Assembly: GCF_900115225.1 (NCBI RefSeq)
Contig: NZ_FOVR01000001.1
Span: 310,001 to 374,000, forward strand
Length of the DNA stretch: 64,000 nt
Source: Cohaesibacter marisflavi
GTDB lineage: Bacteria; Pseudomonadota; Alphaproteobacteria; Rhizobiales; Cohaesibacteraceae
Direction of reading: 5' to 3'
In this document: one piece after another, positions 26,127-35,352 of the stretch
How positions within the stretch are numbered: position 1 is the first letter of the stretch
Layout of the letters: each line of letters opens with the position of its first letter
The notes under the pieces: model-generated
What the model saw: only the letters and a program-made list of their open reading frames with translations
What the model was told of the DNA's origin: nothing
Databases searched by the model: none
Translations under genes and position numbers: made by a program

Positions 26127-26519
26127 ATGGAACAAGTCATTGCCCGGATCGCATCCGCAGCAGGCATATCCGAAGACCTCGCCATGACCGCCGTCAAGAT
26201 CATTCTCAACTTCCTCTCCAAGGAAGCCCCCGAAGACAAAATGAATATGCTGGTTGAGGCTCTGGGAGCGCAGCCGCTTATGGAAAGCGCTGCTGAAACC
26301 GAGGAAAGCGGTGGCGGGCTGCTTGGCGGCTTGATGGGCGGCATGGGTGGCATGGGCGGTGCCATGGCTGCGCTGAACCAGTTGACCAGCGAAGGCCTAA
26401 GCATGGGTGAGATACAGACCGTCGCTTCGGAGCTGATTACCGTCGCCAAGGAAAATGCAGACGATAGTCTGGTGGATGATGTCGTCAATTCTGTGCCTGC
26501 ACTTCGCCAGATCCTGTAA
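26127..26519 (+). CDS. Small helical protein, DUF2267-like (130 aa)
   Basis: The protein has two helical parts. Residues 1-50 (ISEDLAMTAVKIILNFLSKEAP) resemble the DUF2267 repeat, and residues about 85-130 are helical. They are joined by a glycine/methionine-rich linker (GGLLGGLMGGMGGMGG). CAGGAG lies before the ATG. The function is unknown; similar small proteins occur in many proteobacteria. It may be co-transcribed with the DUF4332 gene 150 bases on. Confidence 0.65.
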   Translation: MEQVIARIASAAGISEDLAMTAVKIILNFLSKEAPEDKMNMLVEALGAQPLMESAAETEESGGGLLGGLMGGMGGMGGAMAALNQLTSEGLSMGEIQTVASELITVAKENADDSLVDDVVNSVPALRQIL

Positions 26520-26671
26520 TTGGACACATCCAATACTTGCAGACCGCCTCTTTATACTACACTGTGTTGGTGGTGATCATACCCTATGCTCGCTGCCAAC
26601 AATCAGGAGGATGGTGCCGGGCGGACCATGGGTGAATAGCTCGGTCACCATTTATTGTGTGGAGGCAAGTT

Positions 26672-27082
26672 ATGACATCTTATTCTATTGCAAAAATCGA
26701 GGGAATCGGACCCGTCTATACCGAGAAGCTGAAGGCTGTTGGCATCACCAACACCAAGGCTTATTTGGAAAAAGCCAAGGATGCCGCTGGGCGCAAGGCT
26801 CTGGAAGAGGAGACCGGCATAGACCATGCCCGTATCCTAAAATGGGCGAATATGGCTGATCTAATGCGTATCAAGGGCGTGGGGGAGGAATATTCCGAAC
26901 TGCTGGAAGCTGCCGGTGTGGACACGGTCAAGGAATTGCGCAATCGCAATGCTGCCAACCTGACCGCTGCCATGAAAGAGGCAAATGTCGAGAAGAAGCT
27001 CGTCCGTCAGGTGCCGGCTCTGGGAAATGTTGAAAATTGGGTTGCAGAGGCAAAACAATTGCCTCCCATGATGACCTACTGA
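26672..27082 (+). CDS. DUF4332 protein with helix-hairpin-helix motifs
   Basis: The 136-residue protein starts at ATG 26672 with TGGAGG upstream. It carries two helix-hairpin-helix-like elements: IEGIGPVYTEKLKAVGI (residues 8-24) and IKGVGEEYSELLEAAGV (about 68-84). These match DUF4332, a family often annotated as DNA- or protein-binding without a proven role. It ends at a bidirectional terminator. Confidence 0.85.
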   Translation: MTSYSIAKIEGIGPVYTEKLKAVGITNTKAYLEKAKDAAGRKALEEETGIDHARILKWANMADLMRIKGVGEEYSELLEAAGVDTVKELRNRNAANLTAAMKEANVEKKLVRQVPALGNVENWVAEAKQLPPMMTY

Positions 27083-27103
27083 ACTGATAACACAAGCATA
27101 TTG

Positions 27104-27134
27104 AAAAGCCAGCGAACCATGTCGCTGGCTTTTT
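27104..27134. terminator. Bidirectional intrinsic terminator
   Basis: AAAAGCCAGCGA (27104-27115) and TCGCTGGCTTTT (27122-27133) form a perfect stem with a six-base loop. T runs exist on both strands, serving the DUF4332 gene and the convergent LuxR gene. Confidence 0.9.
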
Positions 27135-27234
27135 CAGTTTTTCAGAGCGCTTCAGTTGCGGTTTCTTACACCACGTCTCTGCCGCACCCAACTGGTACTG
27201 CGGCCCGTATCTACAATGCCCGTCCTCTACGAGA

Positions 27235-27975
27235 TCAGCGAAGCTGGATCTGTCCATAACGCATGGCTTCAACAACCGTTTGCGTCTTGTTGGCAGCCTG
27301 CATTTTCTCGGAGGCATTTTGCAGATGGGCATGCACGGTACGTTGCGAGATATGCAGCTCGTCTGCAATGTCGCCCGCGGTTTTCCCTTCGGCCGTCATG
27401 CTCAGAACCAGCTTTTCGCGCGTCGAAAGCTCGCCCGGGCGGCTGGAAAGGATCGGATGCACAGAATGCATCTCTGCCAACTCGTGCTGGATGGTTGTTG
27501 TCAGGGCTGTCAGCTCACGTTCGGACACATTCAATTCAGGCCCGGCTACGCAAATGGCCACTTGCATGACATTGAAATGATGAACGTGAATGCCGATCAA
27601 GGTGCGATAGGTGCGCGGGCTGGTGCCGCTGCGCTGCAAAAGGCCAATGAGCGAGGATTCCTTGATCCAGCTATTTTCCTTTTCATCAAGATTCCAGCTT
27701 GTCGGCTTGGACAAGACGGCAATGCGTCGCAAAAGGTCGTCACTACCGCGCACCTGTGCAAGATGGGCGCTGGACAGAATACTATCACCCCAGTGCTGAT
27801 AGAGTACCAGTTTGCCAAGGTCTCGGCCGGGAAGGGGGAGGCCTGTGATAAGAATATGCTCTGCACCGAACGATCTGAATCGTGATACGACACTCTCGAA
27901 AAAGGCGTCGGGATTTCTGGATGGTTGAGTGACAGAAATGGACTTATCGGAGGGAGCCCAACGGGTATCAGTCAT
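27235..27975 (-). CDS. LuxR-family transcriptional regulator
   Basis: I take the ATG at 27975 (246 codons plus stop); an in-frame TTG at 28053 would add 26 hydrophobic residues. The N-terminal domain (about 20-175) looks like the alpha/beta sensor fold of LuxR-type autoinducer-binding proteins, but key ligand residues are not convincing. The C-terminal LuxR HTH is clear: LSTREKLVLSMTAEGKTAGDIADELHISQRTVHAHL. No luxI-type synthase is in the window, so it would be a solo regulator. It is divergent from mutA with about 830 bases between. Confidence 0.8.
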   Translation of the reverse strand: MTDTRWAPSDKSISVTQPSRNPDAFFESVVSRFRSFGAEHILITGLPLPGRDLGKLVLYQHWGDSILSSAHLAQVRGSDDLLRRIAVLSKPTSWNLDEKENSWIKESSLIGLLQRSGTSPRTYRTLIGIHVHHFNVMQVAICVAGPELNVSERELTALTTTIQHELAEMHSVHPILSSRPGELSTREKLVLSMTAEGKTAGDIADELHISQRTVHAHLQNASEKMQAANKTQTVVEAMRYGQIQLR

Positions 27976-28805
27976 GGATATAAACTGCTGTTTCGATGTT
28001 GAAATAAAATCAGACACAAATGCCTGACCGACAAAAAATAAAGCAACAGTCAATCAGGTTGGATTATCTCTTTCCTGACACACTATCGCCTTCCCACTTA
28101 GACCCGCTCTAGATGTTGGACTATTGTACAAATCTGGGCAAGCGAAAAAACGGGGAGACAAGATTATCAATGTAATTTTTCGCCAGTATGGTTCAAAAGC
28201 TAGGTAAATTTTCCCCAGTTTGATTTTTTAAGATACGGAGCCACATGGAATCGTTCGTAATTTTTGACAGGCTCTAAAACATATGATTCTCTGCTGGGAC
28301 AGCTATGCGAAAAAACGATGTCCAGCTGGACGATGCGGCAGGAAACGTTTGGACACAAACGGTGGGGCGTTTTTCAGGGGCCGAAAATTTTCGATCAACA
28401 GCGCCATTCGGAGAGCTTGCGAAGTAGGGTGTTTAGGCTTTAGTCTAAGGGCTGGAGTGACTTAGCTGCACTTTCTTTGCCAATCTTCAGGACTAGATAA
28501 AAATCCGAACTATTCATGTGCTTTCAAACTGAGCTAATGCAAGGCCGAAGCTCCATCGGTTTTTTGCAAAATTTTTTATCCTGTAGAAAGACACATGTCA
28601 GAAAACCAGCTTAATTATTGGCTTAGGATAATGAGATAGGACAAAGATCGGTGATGCAAAGTGTATATCCTTGCGATCTGATGCAAAAATAAGTGCAGTG
28701 TATCAGTTCACGATAAGGACAGATGCACGAAAAAAGACGATTTGAGGAATGTGCGCAGGGGCGATCAGCTCCTTCGGAATCTTTCCTCTATAATTGGGAG
28801 TGAAT
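27976..28805. other. Long intergenic region upstream of mutAB
   Basis: About 830 AT-rich bases between luxR-type and mutA genes. A TTTGCAAA element lies at 28563-28570, and two TGATGCAAA elements lie at 28652-28660 and 28679-28687, 27 bases apart. A 60-codon frame at 28283 has no ribosome-binding site and is not called. No cobalamin riboswitch was recognised. Confidence 0.45.
28563..28570. promoter_or_regulatory. TTTGCAAA element, candidate PccR/ScfR site
   Basis: The octamer TTTGCAAA, within TTTTTTGCAAAATTTTTT (28560-28577), equals the site described for PccR, the propionyl-CoA-responsive regulator of Rhodobacter. It lies about 240 bases before the mutA start. It is short, so chance occurrence is possible. 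Confidence 0.35.
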
Positions 28806-30662
28806 ATGATGAGCGAAGCGTTGAGGATAGCCGAAACATTTCCAGGCTATTCCCGTGAAGACTGGGTCGCGATGGTCGAAAAGGCACTCAAGGGCCAGCC
28901 GATTTCTCGCCTCACAACGAAAACAGTAGACGGCACGGAAATCACCCCGATTTTCGAAAGAGCCGCAGGAAAAGCGCCTTTGGCGATGCGCGCCAAGGAT
29001 ACCCCTTGGGCCGTTTGTCAGCGGATGGATCATCCTGATGCAGCCAAGGCAAATGAACTGGTTTTGAATGACCTTCTGAACGGCGTAAACATGATCAGCA
29101 TTCCGTTTGCTGGTAGCGCCACCGCCCGTGGCTACGGTCTGGCAGCAGACAAGGATGTTCTTGCAAAGGCTTTGAACGAAGTCGTCATGGATCTGATTGC
29201 ATTCCGTCTGGAAACCGGGGCTGCTGGTGATGCTGCTGCCAAGGCTTTCGCGGATGTTGTTGCAGACAAGGGCGCAGATGCTGCTTCTGTGAAGGTTTCC
29301 TTCGGCCTGGATCCAATCGGTTGTTTTGCAAGCACCGGTGCTCTGCCGTCCGATTGGGCCGCAACTCTGGTCAGCACGATCAAGGATCTGAAAGCCAAAG
29401 GCTTCAAGGGACCATTCATTACCGCTGATGCACGGCCTTACCATGATGCCGGCGCTAGCGACGCACAGGAACTGGGTGCAGTTGCTGCAACCATCGTCGC
29501 TTACTGGCGTGTTCTGGAAGAAGCCGGTTTCGAGGCTTCTGAAGCTCTTGGCATGATTGATGTGGTGCTTTCCGTTGAAGCAAACCAGTTTGCTTCTCTG
29601 GCCAAGATGCGTGCGATGCGTCACTTGTGGGCTCTGATTGTAGAAGCCGCTGGTGTTGATTTCTTGCCTCTCTCCATTCATGCAGAGACCTCCTGGGCAA
29701 TGATGACGCGCCTTGATCCATATGTGAACATTCTGCGTGAAACCACCGCCTGCTTTGCTGCCGGTGTTGGTGGGGCTGACAGCGTTTGCATCGTTCCGCA
29801 TACGATGGCACTGGGTCTGCCGACCTGGCATGACCGTCGCATTTCGCGCAACCTGCAGACCATGCTGATCGAAGAATCAAATCTTTATCGCGTAACTGAC
29901 CCTGCCGCAGGGTCTGGTTATGTTGAAAGCATGACTGATGAAACCGGCGCAATTGCCTGGGCTCTGTTCCAGGAAGCTGAAAAAGCTGGTGGTGCAGTTG
30001 AAGCGTTGAAAAAAGGCCTCTTTGTTGATGCAATCGCCAGATCCAACGATGCACGCAACAAGCTAATCGCAACCCGTCGCGCTGCATTGACCGGCGCATC
30101 GGCCTTCCCGAACATCGAAGAAAAAGATGTTGAAGTGGTCGACGTTGCTCCGATTGCTCTGGCTCTTCCGGCTGCTGGTGAAACCTGCACGCCTTTGAAG
30201 GTGGTTCGCCTTTCCGAGCCTTATGAAGCTCTGCGTGATGCTGCCAAGGTTGCCGGCAATCCTCCGGTCTTCTTTGCCAACATGGGCCGCATTGCCGACT
30301 TCACCGCACGCGCAACATGGACCAAAAACTTCTTCGAAGCGGGTGGCATCAAGGCTTTGTCTGACAAAGGCTACACCGATCCGGCAGAAGCTGTTGCCGA
30401 CTTAAAGGCTTCCGGTGCTGCCATCGCAGCCATCGTTGGTCCTGATGGCCTTTATGAAGAAAATGGTGCCGCATTCGCCAAGGCTCTGAAAGAAGCGGGC
30501 GCGAAAATGGTTTATATCGCAGGTCGTCCGAAAGATCTCATGGAAGCACTCTCTGCTGCCGGTGTTGATTCTTTCGCTTTCGAAAGCTGCGATGTGCTTG
30601 CTGAACTCAATAAAATTCATGACGTTCTGGGCATTGCCCCGGTCGCCAAGGCAGAAGCATAA
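28806..30662 (+). CDS. mutA: Methylmalonyl-CoA mutase small (beta) subunit
   Basis: This is the non-catalytic partner of the B12-dependent mutase that interconverts (R)-methylmalonyl-CoA and succinyl-CoA. The protein has 618 residues from ATG 28806, which GGGAG precedes; ATG 28809 and upstream GTG/TTG codons are alternatives. It has a TIM-barrel-like part (to about 430) and a C-terminal Rossmann-like part that lacks the DxHxxG cobalamin motif, as expected for this subunit. mutB follows after 12 bases with AGGAGC in the gap, forming an operon. Codons such as GCT, GGT, GTT and CGT are frequent, which suggests strong expression. Confidence 0.93.
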   Translation: MMSEALRIAETFPGYSREDWVAMVEKALKGQPISRLTTKTVDGTEITPIFERAAGKAPLAMRAKDTPWAVCQRMDHPDAAKANELVLNDLLNGVNMISIPFAGSATARGYGLAADKDVLAKALNEVVMDLIAFRLETGAAGDAAAKAFADVVADKGADAASVKVSFGLDPIGCFASTGALPSDWAATLVSTIKDLKAKGFKGPFITADARPYHDAGASDAQELGAVAATIVAYWRVLEEAGFEASEALGMIDVVLSVEANQFASLAKMRAMRHLWALIVEAAGVDFLPLSIHAETSWAMMTRLDPYVNILRETTACFAAGVGGADSVCIVPHTMALGLPTWHDRRISRNLQTMLIEESNLYRVTDPAAGSGYVESMTDETGAIAWALFQEAEKAGGAVEALKKGLFVDAIARSNDARNKLIATRRAALTGASAFPNIEEKDVEVVDVAPIALALPAAGETCTPLKVVRLSEPYEALRDAAKVAGNPPVFFANMGRIADFTARATWTKNFFEAGGIKALSDKGYTDPAEAVADLKASGAAIAAIVGPDGLYEENGAAFAKALKEAGAKMVYIAGRPKDLMEALSAAGVDSFAFESCDVLAELNKIHDVLGIAPVAKAEA

Positions 30663-30674
30663 GGAGCTGGAATT

Positions 30675-32834
30675 ATGAGCAAGATCCCTAACTTTGCCGA
30701 CATAGCATTCAAGGCGGCCAGCCCTTCTGTGACCGCTGGTGATTCCCTCTGGCACACGCCGGAAGGTATCGACGTAAAAGACGCCTATGCCGAGAGCGAA
30801 ATCTCCAAATATGATTTCCTCAACACCTGGCCGGGTCTGGCCCCGTTCGTGCGTGGCCCATATCCTACCATGTATGCACAGCGCCCATGGACGATCCGTC
30901 AGTATGCCGGTTTCTCCACCGCTGAAGACTCCAACGCCTTCTACCGCCGCAACCTTGCAGCTGGTCAGAAAGGCCTGTCCATCGCGTTTGACCTTGCAAC
31001 GCACCGTGGTTACGACTCAGACCATCCGCGCGTTGTTGGTGACGTTGGCATGGCCGGTGTTGCGATTGACAGCATCTATGACATGCGCACCCTGTTCGAC
31101 GGTATTCCGCTCGACAAGATGTCTGTGTCCATGACCATGAACGGTGCTGTTCTTCCTGTTATGGCGCTGTATATCATCGCCGCAGAAGAGCAGGGTGTTT
31201 CTCAGGACAAACTGGCCGGGACCATTCAGAACGACATTCTGAAAGAGTTCATGGTTCGTAACACCTACATCTACCCACCGCATCCTTCCATGCGCATCAT
31301 CTCGGACATCTTTGCTTATACGTCCCAGAATATGCCGAAATTCAACTCCATCTCGATCTCCGGCTACCACATGCAGGAAGCTGGTGCTACGGCTGACCTT
31401 GAGCTGGCCTACACGATCGCTGACGGTCTGGAATATATCGGTGCTGGCGTGGAAACCGGTCTGGATGTGGATGCTTTCGCACCGCGCCTGTCCTTCTTCT
31501 GGTCCATCGGCATGAACTTCTTCATGGAAGTTGCCAAGATGCGTGCCGCTCGTCTGGTTTGGGCTAAACTCGTCAAAGAGAAGTTCAATCCGAAGAATCC
31601 GAAGTCCTATTCCCTGCGTACCCACTCCCAGACATCTGGTTGGTCGCTCACCGCTCAGGATGTTTACAACAACATCGGGCGTACCGCGATCGAAGCTATG
31701 GGCGCAACGCAAGGGCATACCCAGTCTCTGCATACCAACGCTCTTGACGAAGCGCTGGCTCTGCCGACTGACTTCTCTGCACGTATCGCTCGTAACACCC
31801 AGCTGTTCCTGCAGCAGGAAAGCATGACCACCAAAGTCATCGACCCTTGGGGCGGTTCTCACTATGTTGAGAAACTCACCGCTGAGCTGGCTGAAAAAGC
31901 CCTTGCTCACATCAAGGAAGTTGAAAGCCTTGGCGGCATGGCAAAAGCCATCGAAGCCGGTATTCCTAAACTGCGCATCGAAGAAGCTGCTGCAAAAACT
32001 CAGGCTCGCATCGATGGCGGTTCCCAGACTGTTGTTGGCGTGAACAAATACAAGCCAGACTTCGAAGAAGACATCGAAGTGCTGCAGGTTGACAACACCT
32101 CTGTTCGTCAGCAGCAGCTCGACAAACTGGCTCGCCTGAGAGCTGAACGTGATCAGGGTGAAGTGGATCAGGCTCTTGCTGACCTGACCGCAGCAGCCGA
32201 GCAGGGCACTGGCAACCTGCTTGATCTCTCCGTTAAGGCAGCGCGCGTTAAAGCCACTGTTGGTGAAATCAGCTACGCACTGGAAAAAGTTTACGGTCGC
32301 CATCGCGCCGAAATCAAATCCATCTCCGGTGTCTATCGTAAAGAGGTTGGTGCCATGTCCGACGTCGTACAGAAAGTCTCCAAACTGGTTGATGAGTTCG
32401 AAGCAAACGACGGTCGTCGTCCTCGTATCCTCATCGCAAAAATGGGCCAGGATGGTCACGATCGCGGCCAGAAGGTTATTGCGTCCGGCTTTGCTGACCT
32501 TGGCTTCGACGTTGATATCGGACCTCTCTTCCAGACCCCTGAAGAAGCTGGCCGTCAGGCTGTCGAGAACGACGTGCATGTGGTTGCTGCCTCTTCGTTG
32601 GCTGCTGGTCACTTGACCCTCGTACCGGCTCTGCGTGATGCTCTGGCTGCTGAAGGTCGTCCGGACGTCATGATCGTTGCTGGTGGTGTTATTCCGCCGC
32701 AGGATTATGATGCGCTTTATGCTGCGGGCGCCTCTGCCATTTATCCTCCGGGAACGGTTATTGCTGAAGCTGCTATCGATCTCATCGGTCAGCTCAACAA
32801 ACGCCTTGGCTACACCAAGGACGCTGCTGAATAA
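30675..32834 (+). CDS. mutB: Methylmalonyl-CoA mutase large (alpha, catalytic) subunit
   Basis: This is the catalytic, adenosylcobalamin-dependent subunit of 719 residues (also called scpA). The N-terminal barrel contains the substrate channel with [26 protein letters not shown] and the [11 protein letters not shown] segment. The C-terminal B12 domain has the DGHDRG motif at 593-598, where H595 is the lower cobalt ligand, and downstream the SSLAAGH and GGVIPPQD segments. It ends the mutAB operon at a strong terminator. It needs MeaB (17279) for cofactor protection. Confidence 0.96.
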   Translation: MSKIPNFADIAFKAASPSVTAGDSLWHTPEGIDVKDAYAESEISKYDFLNTWPGLAPFVRGPYPTMYAQRPWTIRQYAGFSTAEDSNAFYRRNLAAGQKGLSIAFDLATHRGYDSDHPRVVGDVGMAGVAIDSIYDMRTLFDGIPLDKMSVSMTMNGAVLPVMALYIIAAEEQGVSQDKLAGTIQNDILKEFMVRNTYIYPPHPSMRIISDIFAYTSQNMPKFNSISISGYHMQEAGATADLELAYTIADGLEYIGAGVETGLDVDAFAPRLSFFWSIGMNFFMEVAKMRAARLVWAKLVKEKFNPKNPKSYSLRTHSQTSGWSLTAQDVYNNIGRTAIEAMGATQGHTQSLHTNALDEALALPTDFSARIARNTQLFLQQESMTTKVIDPWGGSHYVEKLTAELAEKALAHIKEVESLGGMAKAIEAGIPKLRIEEAAAKTQARIDGGSQTVVGVNKYKPDFEEDIEVLQVDNTSVRQQQLDKLARLRAERDQGEVDQALADLTAAAEQGTGNLLDLSVKAARVKATVGEISYALEKVYGRHRAEIKSISGVYRKEVGAMSDVVQKVSKLVDEFEANDGRRPRILIAKMGQDGHDRGQKVIASGFADLGFDVDIGPLFQTPEEAGRQAVENDVHVVAASSLAAGHLTLVPALRDALAAEGRPDVMIVAGGVIPPQDYDALYAAGASAIYPPGTVIAEAAIDLIGQLNKRLGYTKDAAE

Positions 32835-32872
32835 GCGCAATGCGCTTTGCTTCAAGCAATTTGACATAAAGA

Positions 32873-32900
32873 GAGGCCGCCCTTTGGGTGGCCTCTTTTT
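32873..32900 (+). terminator. Intrinsic terminator of mutAB
   Basis: Ten-base arms (32873-32882 and 32886-32895, one G-U pair) with a three-base loop, then five Ts. Confidence 0.9.
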
Positions 32901-33027
32901 CGATCTGATGACATGCATTACCTGAGCTGCGACAGGCTGTCTTGGCAGGAAATAGCGGCCTCTTTCTTGACTCTTGTGATGCGCTCCCCACTTGTTGAAG
33001 ATCTATCCAATGGGAGACTCATATTTC

Positions 33028-33348
33028 ATGCTTATTACCACCACCTCCAGCGTACAGGGCCGCGTCATTCGCGATTACAAGGGCATCGTCAATGGGGAAG
33101 CCATTCTGGGCGCCAACGTGTTCAAGGATTTCTTTGCAGGCATCAGGGATATTGTCGGCGGGCGTTCGGGCGCCTATGAATCCGAGCTCCAGCGCGCTCG
33201 TGAAATCGCGCTTGATGAAATGACCCAGCACGCCCATCGTCTGGGCGCCAATGCGATCATCGGCGTGGATGTCGATTATGAAACCGTTGGCGACAAAGGC
33301 TCTATGCTGATGGTGGCTGCCTCTGGAACAGCTGTCGTCATTGAGTAA
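33028..33348 (+). CDS. YbjQ/UPF0145 family protein
   Basis: With the start at ATG 33028 the protein has 106 residues and begins [12 protein letters not shown], as the family does. Earlier in-frame starts (33010, 32992) would add unconserved residues. Conserved motifs are [28 protein letters not shown] and [14 protein letters not shown]. The family forms ring-shaped pentamers and is sometimes labelled heavy-metal-binding; the role is unknown. Confidence 0.88.
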   Translation: MLITTTSSVQGRVIRDYKGIVNGEAILGANVFKDFFAGIRDIVGGRSGAYESELQRAREIALDEMTQHAHRLGANAIIGVDVDYETVGDKGSMLMVAASGTAVVIE

Positions 33349-33463
33349 CGAATCGTCGATACTCTCATCTGAATATATCCGGCAATAGCCAACGCTATCC
33401 GGTGCGTGAGGCGTCCTTTGAAGCGGTCGCAGGGACGGGCGTCTTGAAAGGTGAGACAATCAG

Positions 33464-34048
33464 ATGAAAAATCTATGTGTTTTCTGCGGCTCCAGTTGGG
33501 GGCGCAGAAAAGAATTCGAAGAAGCTGCCATAAATCTGTCGAAAGAGATTGCGCGGCGCGGCTATGGTCTTGTCTATGGCGGGTCTTCTGCTGGACTGAT
33601 GGGTGCCTGTGCCGATGCTGCCTTGGCCGAAGGGGGCAAGGTGATCGGTATCCTGCCTGATGCGCTCAAAGCCAAGGAAATAGATCATAAGGGGCTAACC
33701 GAACTGCATTTGGTGGAAAGCATGCATGAGCGCAAAAAGCTGATGGAAGAGCTTTCCGATGGCTTCATATCGATTCCCGGCGGCATTGGCACGATGGATG
33801 AGCTGTTCGAGATGTGGACCTGGGCCACGCTGGGTTGGCACGAAAAGCCTTCTGCGCTTTTCAATGTTGCTGGCTATTATGATGATCTCATCCGGTTTCT
33901 GGATCGTACCGCAGAAGATGCTTTCGTCAAGCATGAGCATCGAGACATGCTAATTGTCGAAACGGACATTGCACGGCTATTCGACCGTCTGGAAAACTAT
34001 GCCGCCCCGAAGGTTGGCAAATGGATTCCAAAAGATGATGCTCTCTAG
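33464..34048 (+). CDS. LOG-family protein (TIGR00730)
   Basis: This is a putative nucleoside 5'-monophosphate phosphoribohydrolase of 194 residues. The nucleotide-binding opening is VFCGSSWG, the GG(S)SAGLMG loop lies at 39-47, and the catalytic motifs are SMHERK (86-91) and PGGIGTMDE (105-113), all intact. In bacteria, members can release free cytokinin-type bases or clear damaged nucleotides; which applies is not known. GGTGAG precedes the ATG. Confidence 0.92.
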   Translation: MKNLCVFCGSSWGRRKEFEEAAINLSKEIARRGYGLVYGGSSAGLMGACADAALAEGGKVIGILPDALKAKEIDHKGLTELHLVESMHERKKLMEELSDGFISIPGGIGTMDELFEMWTWATLGWHEKPSALFNVAGYYDDLIRFLDRTAEDAFVKHEHRDMLIVETDIARLFDRLENYAAPKVGKWIPKDDAL

Positions 34049-34125
34049 GATAGCGTGTCTGTCTTTTGGCATGGTAGCATTTCGATGTGACGCAGACTTT
34101 TGGTCCTGACCAGAAAGAGGCATTT

Positions 34126-34599
34126 ATGGTTGAATTTATAAGATTGTCCGATTGTCCCGCCATCGTCGAGCAATGCGCCAGCTTTCATGCAACGCTCTCT
34201 GGTGATGACAGCGGCGAGGGGTTGGAGATGCGCATAGCAGCCTTCCGTCGACTCGCTCTGGATGGTGAACAGGAAGATGGGATCGTGGCGCTCTTTGATG
34301 AAGGCGATCAGAAGGGAAAGATTGCAGGTCTTGCGGTTTTGCTTGCAGCCGAGTTGGAGGCCTTTGAAGAGCTGGGACCTTGGCAGACTGGCGTGAAAAT
34401 CAGTCCGGCAGTCAAGGATCAGGAAGCTTTGAAATCTGTTCTGAGCGATCAGGTTGAAGCTCTAGCTCTGGATCTGGGCCACGATCAAATCTTCGTGCAT
34501 GCAGACGAGCGAAGCTGGTTTGAAGCGCGAGGCTATTCCGAGATAGAAGCCTTTGAAAGAGGCGGGGAGACTTTTTGGGTGCTTGGAAAGGCATTGTAA
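34126..34599 (+). CDS. GNAT-family N-acetyltransferase-like protein
   Basis: With ATG 34126 (AGAAAGAGG upstream) the protein has 157 residues. It has the alpha/beta layout of GNAT proteins: a strand with GKIAGLAVLLAAELEAFEELGPWQTGVKISP, a diverged acetyl-CoA loop, and the C-terminal HADERSWFEARGYSEIEAFERGGETFWVLGK strand pair. The acetyl-CoA pyrophosphate loop Q/RxxGxG/A is not well preserved, so activity is uncertain. Confidence 0.7.
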   Translation: MVEFIRLSDCPAIVEQCASFHATLSGDDSGEGLEMRIAAFRRLALDGEQEDGIVALFDEGDQKGKIAGLAVLLAAELEAFEELGPWQTGVKISPAVKDQEALKSVLSDQVEALALDLGHDQIFVHADERSWFEARGYSEIEAFERGGETFWVLGKAL

Positions 34600-34605
34600 A
34601 ATAAC

Positions 34606-34657
34606 AAAAAGCCCCTTTTGTCATGGTCTGTATGACCTGAGACAAGAGGGGCTCTTT
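34606..34657. terminator. Bidirectional intrinsic terminator
   Basis: AGCCCCTTTTGTC (34610-34622) pairs with GACAAGAGGGGCT (34641-34653). An inner stem GGTC/GACC caps it, and A/T runs lie on both flanks. It serves the GNAT gene and the convergent dehalogenase gene. Confidence 0.8.
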
Positions 34658-34680
34658 GAATACTTCAAACTTGCTTTCTT

Positions 34681-35352
34681 CTACAAGGTCAAAAGGCCTT
34701 TCAGATCCTTGAACTGGGCAACCGGGGAGAGATCGCGATATTCATCCAGATCGGCTGTGCGGTTAATCCAGACCGTGCGGAAACCGTAAGCCGTCGCGCC
34801 AGCCACATCCCAACGGTTGGAAGACTGGAAAGAAATGGCTTCTGGGAAACAGCGGAACGCTGTCATGGCCAGATCATAAACCGATGACTGGGTCTTATAG
34901 GTCTTCACATCATCGGCGCTCAGGATATGGTCGAAAAGGTCGCCTAAGCCGTTTTTTGCGACAGCAGCGTCCAGCATCTTGCGGGTGCCGTTTGACAAGA
35001 TAGCCAATTGCGCGTCGCGGGCCTTTAATTCTTCAAGAACCGGGCGAACATCTTCAAAGGCATCGGCCTCATGATAGGTGTCCAGCAAGGCCTGACGCAT
35101 GGATCGATCAGCATCTGGAATGCGCTCATAGGCAAAATCGAGGGCGCGTTCTGTCAGTGTCCAAAAATCGACATAGCGGCCGGTGAGGGCGCGCACCCAG
35201 CTATATTCAAGCTGCTTTGACCGCCAGATTTCGGAAAGATGCGCTGCGTTGGGGCCGAGTCGGTCTGAATATCGACGCACGGCAGCATGCACATCGAAAA
35301 GGGTTCCATAAGCATCAAATACATAAATTGAGCATGCGTCTGAGCCAGCCAT
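34681..35352 (-). CDS. Haloacid dehalogenase, type II
   Basis: This is a HAD-superfamily L-2-haloacid dehalogenase, 223 residues. The nucleophile is D13 in YVFDAYGTLFD. The WRSKQLEYSWVRALTGRY segment carries substrate arginine and aromatic residues. ILSNG holds the motif II serine, VKTYK the motif III lysine, and SSNRWDVAGA the family-specific motif IV. It hydrolyses short 2-haloacids to 2-hydroxyacids, fitting marine halogenated substrates. It is alone on its strand. Confidence 0.92.
   Translation of the reverse strand: MAGSDACSIYVFDAYGTLFDVHAAVRRYSDRLGPNAAHLSEIWRSKQLEYSWVRALTGRYVDFWTLTERALDFAYERIPDADRSMRQALLDTYHEADAFEDVRPVLEELKARDAQLAILSNGTRKMLDAAVAKNGLGDLFDHILSADDVKTYKTQSSVYDLAMTAFRCFPEAISFQSSNRWDVAGATAYGFRTVWINRTADLDEYRDLSPVAQFKDLKGLLTL

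Noticed and set aside
27976-28805. Cobalamin riboswitch before mutAB
   Set aside because: I looked for the B12-box and kissing-loop pattern expected of such an element and did not find it.
28788-29831. 347-codon frame antisense to mutA
   Set aside because: Same cause as for mutB; cysteine- and histidine-rich odd composition.
31017-32918. 633-codon frame antisense to mutB
   Set aside because: It mirrors mutB almost exactly. The strong codon bias of mutB removes stop codons on the other strand; the translated sequence has no known domain and no ribosome-binding site.
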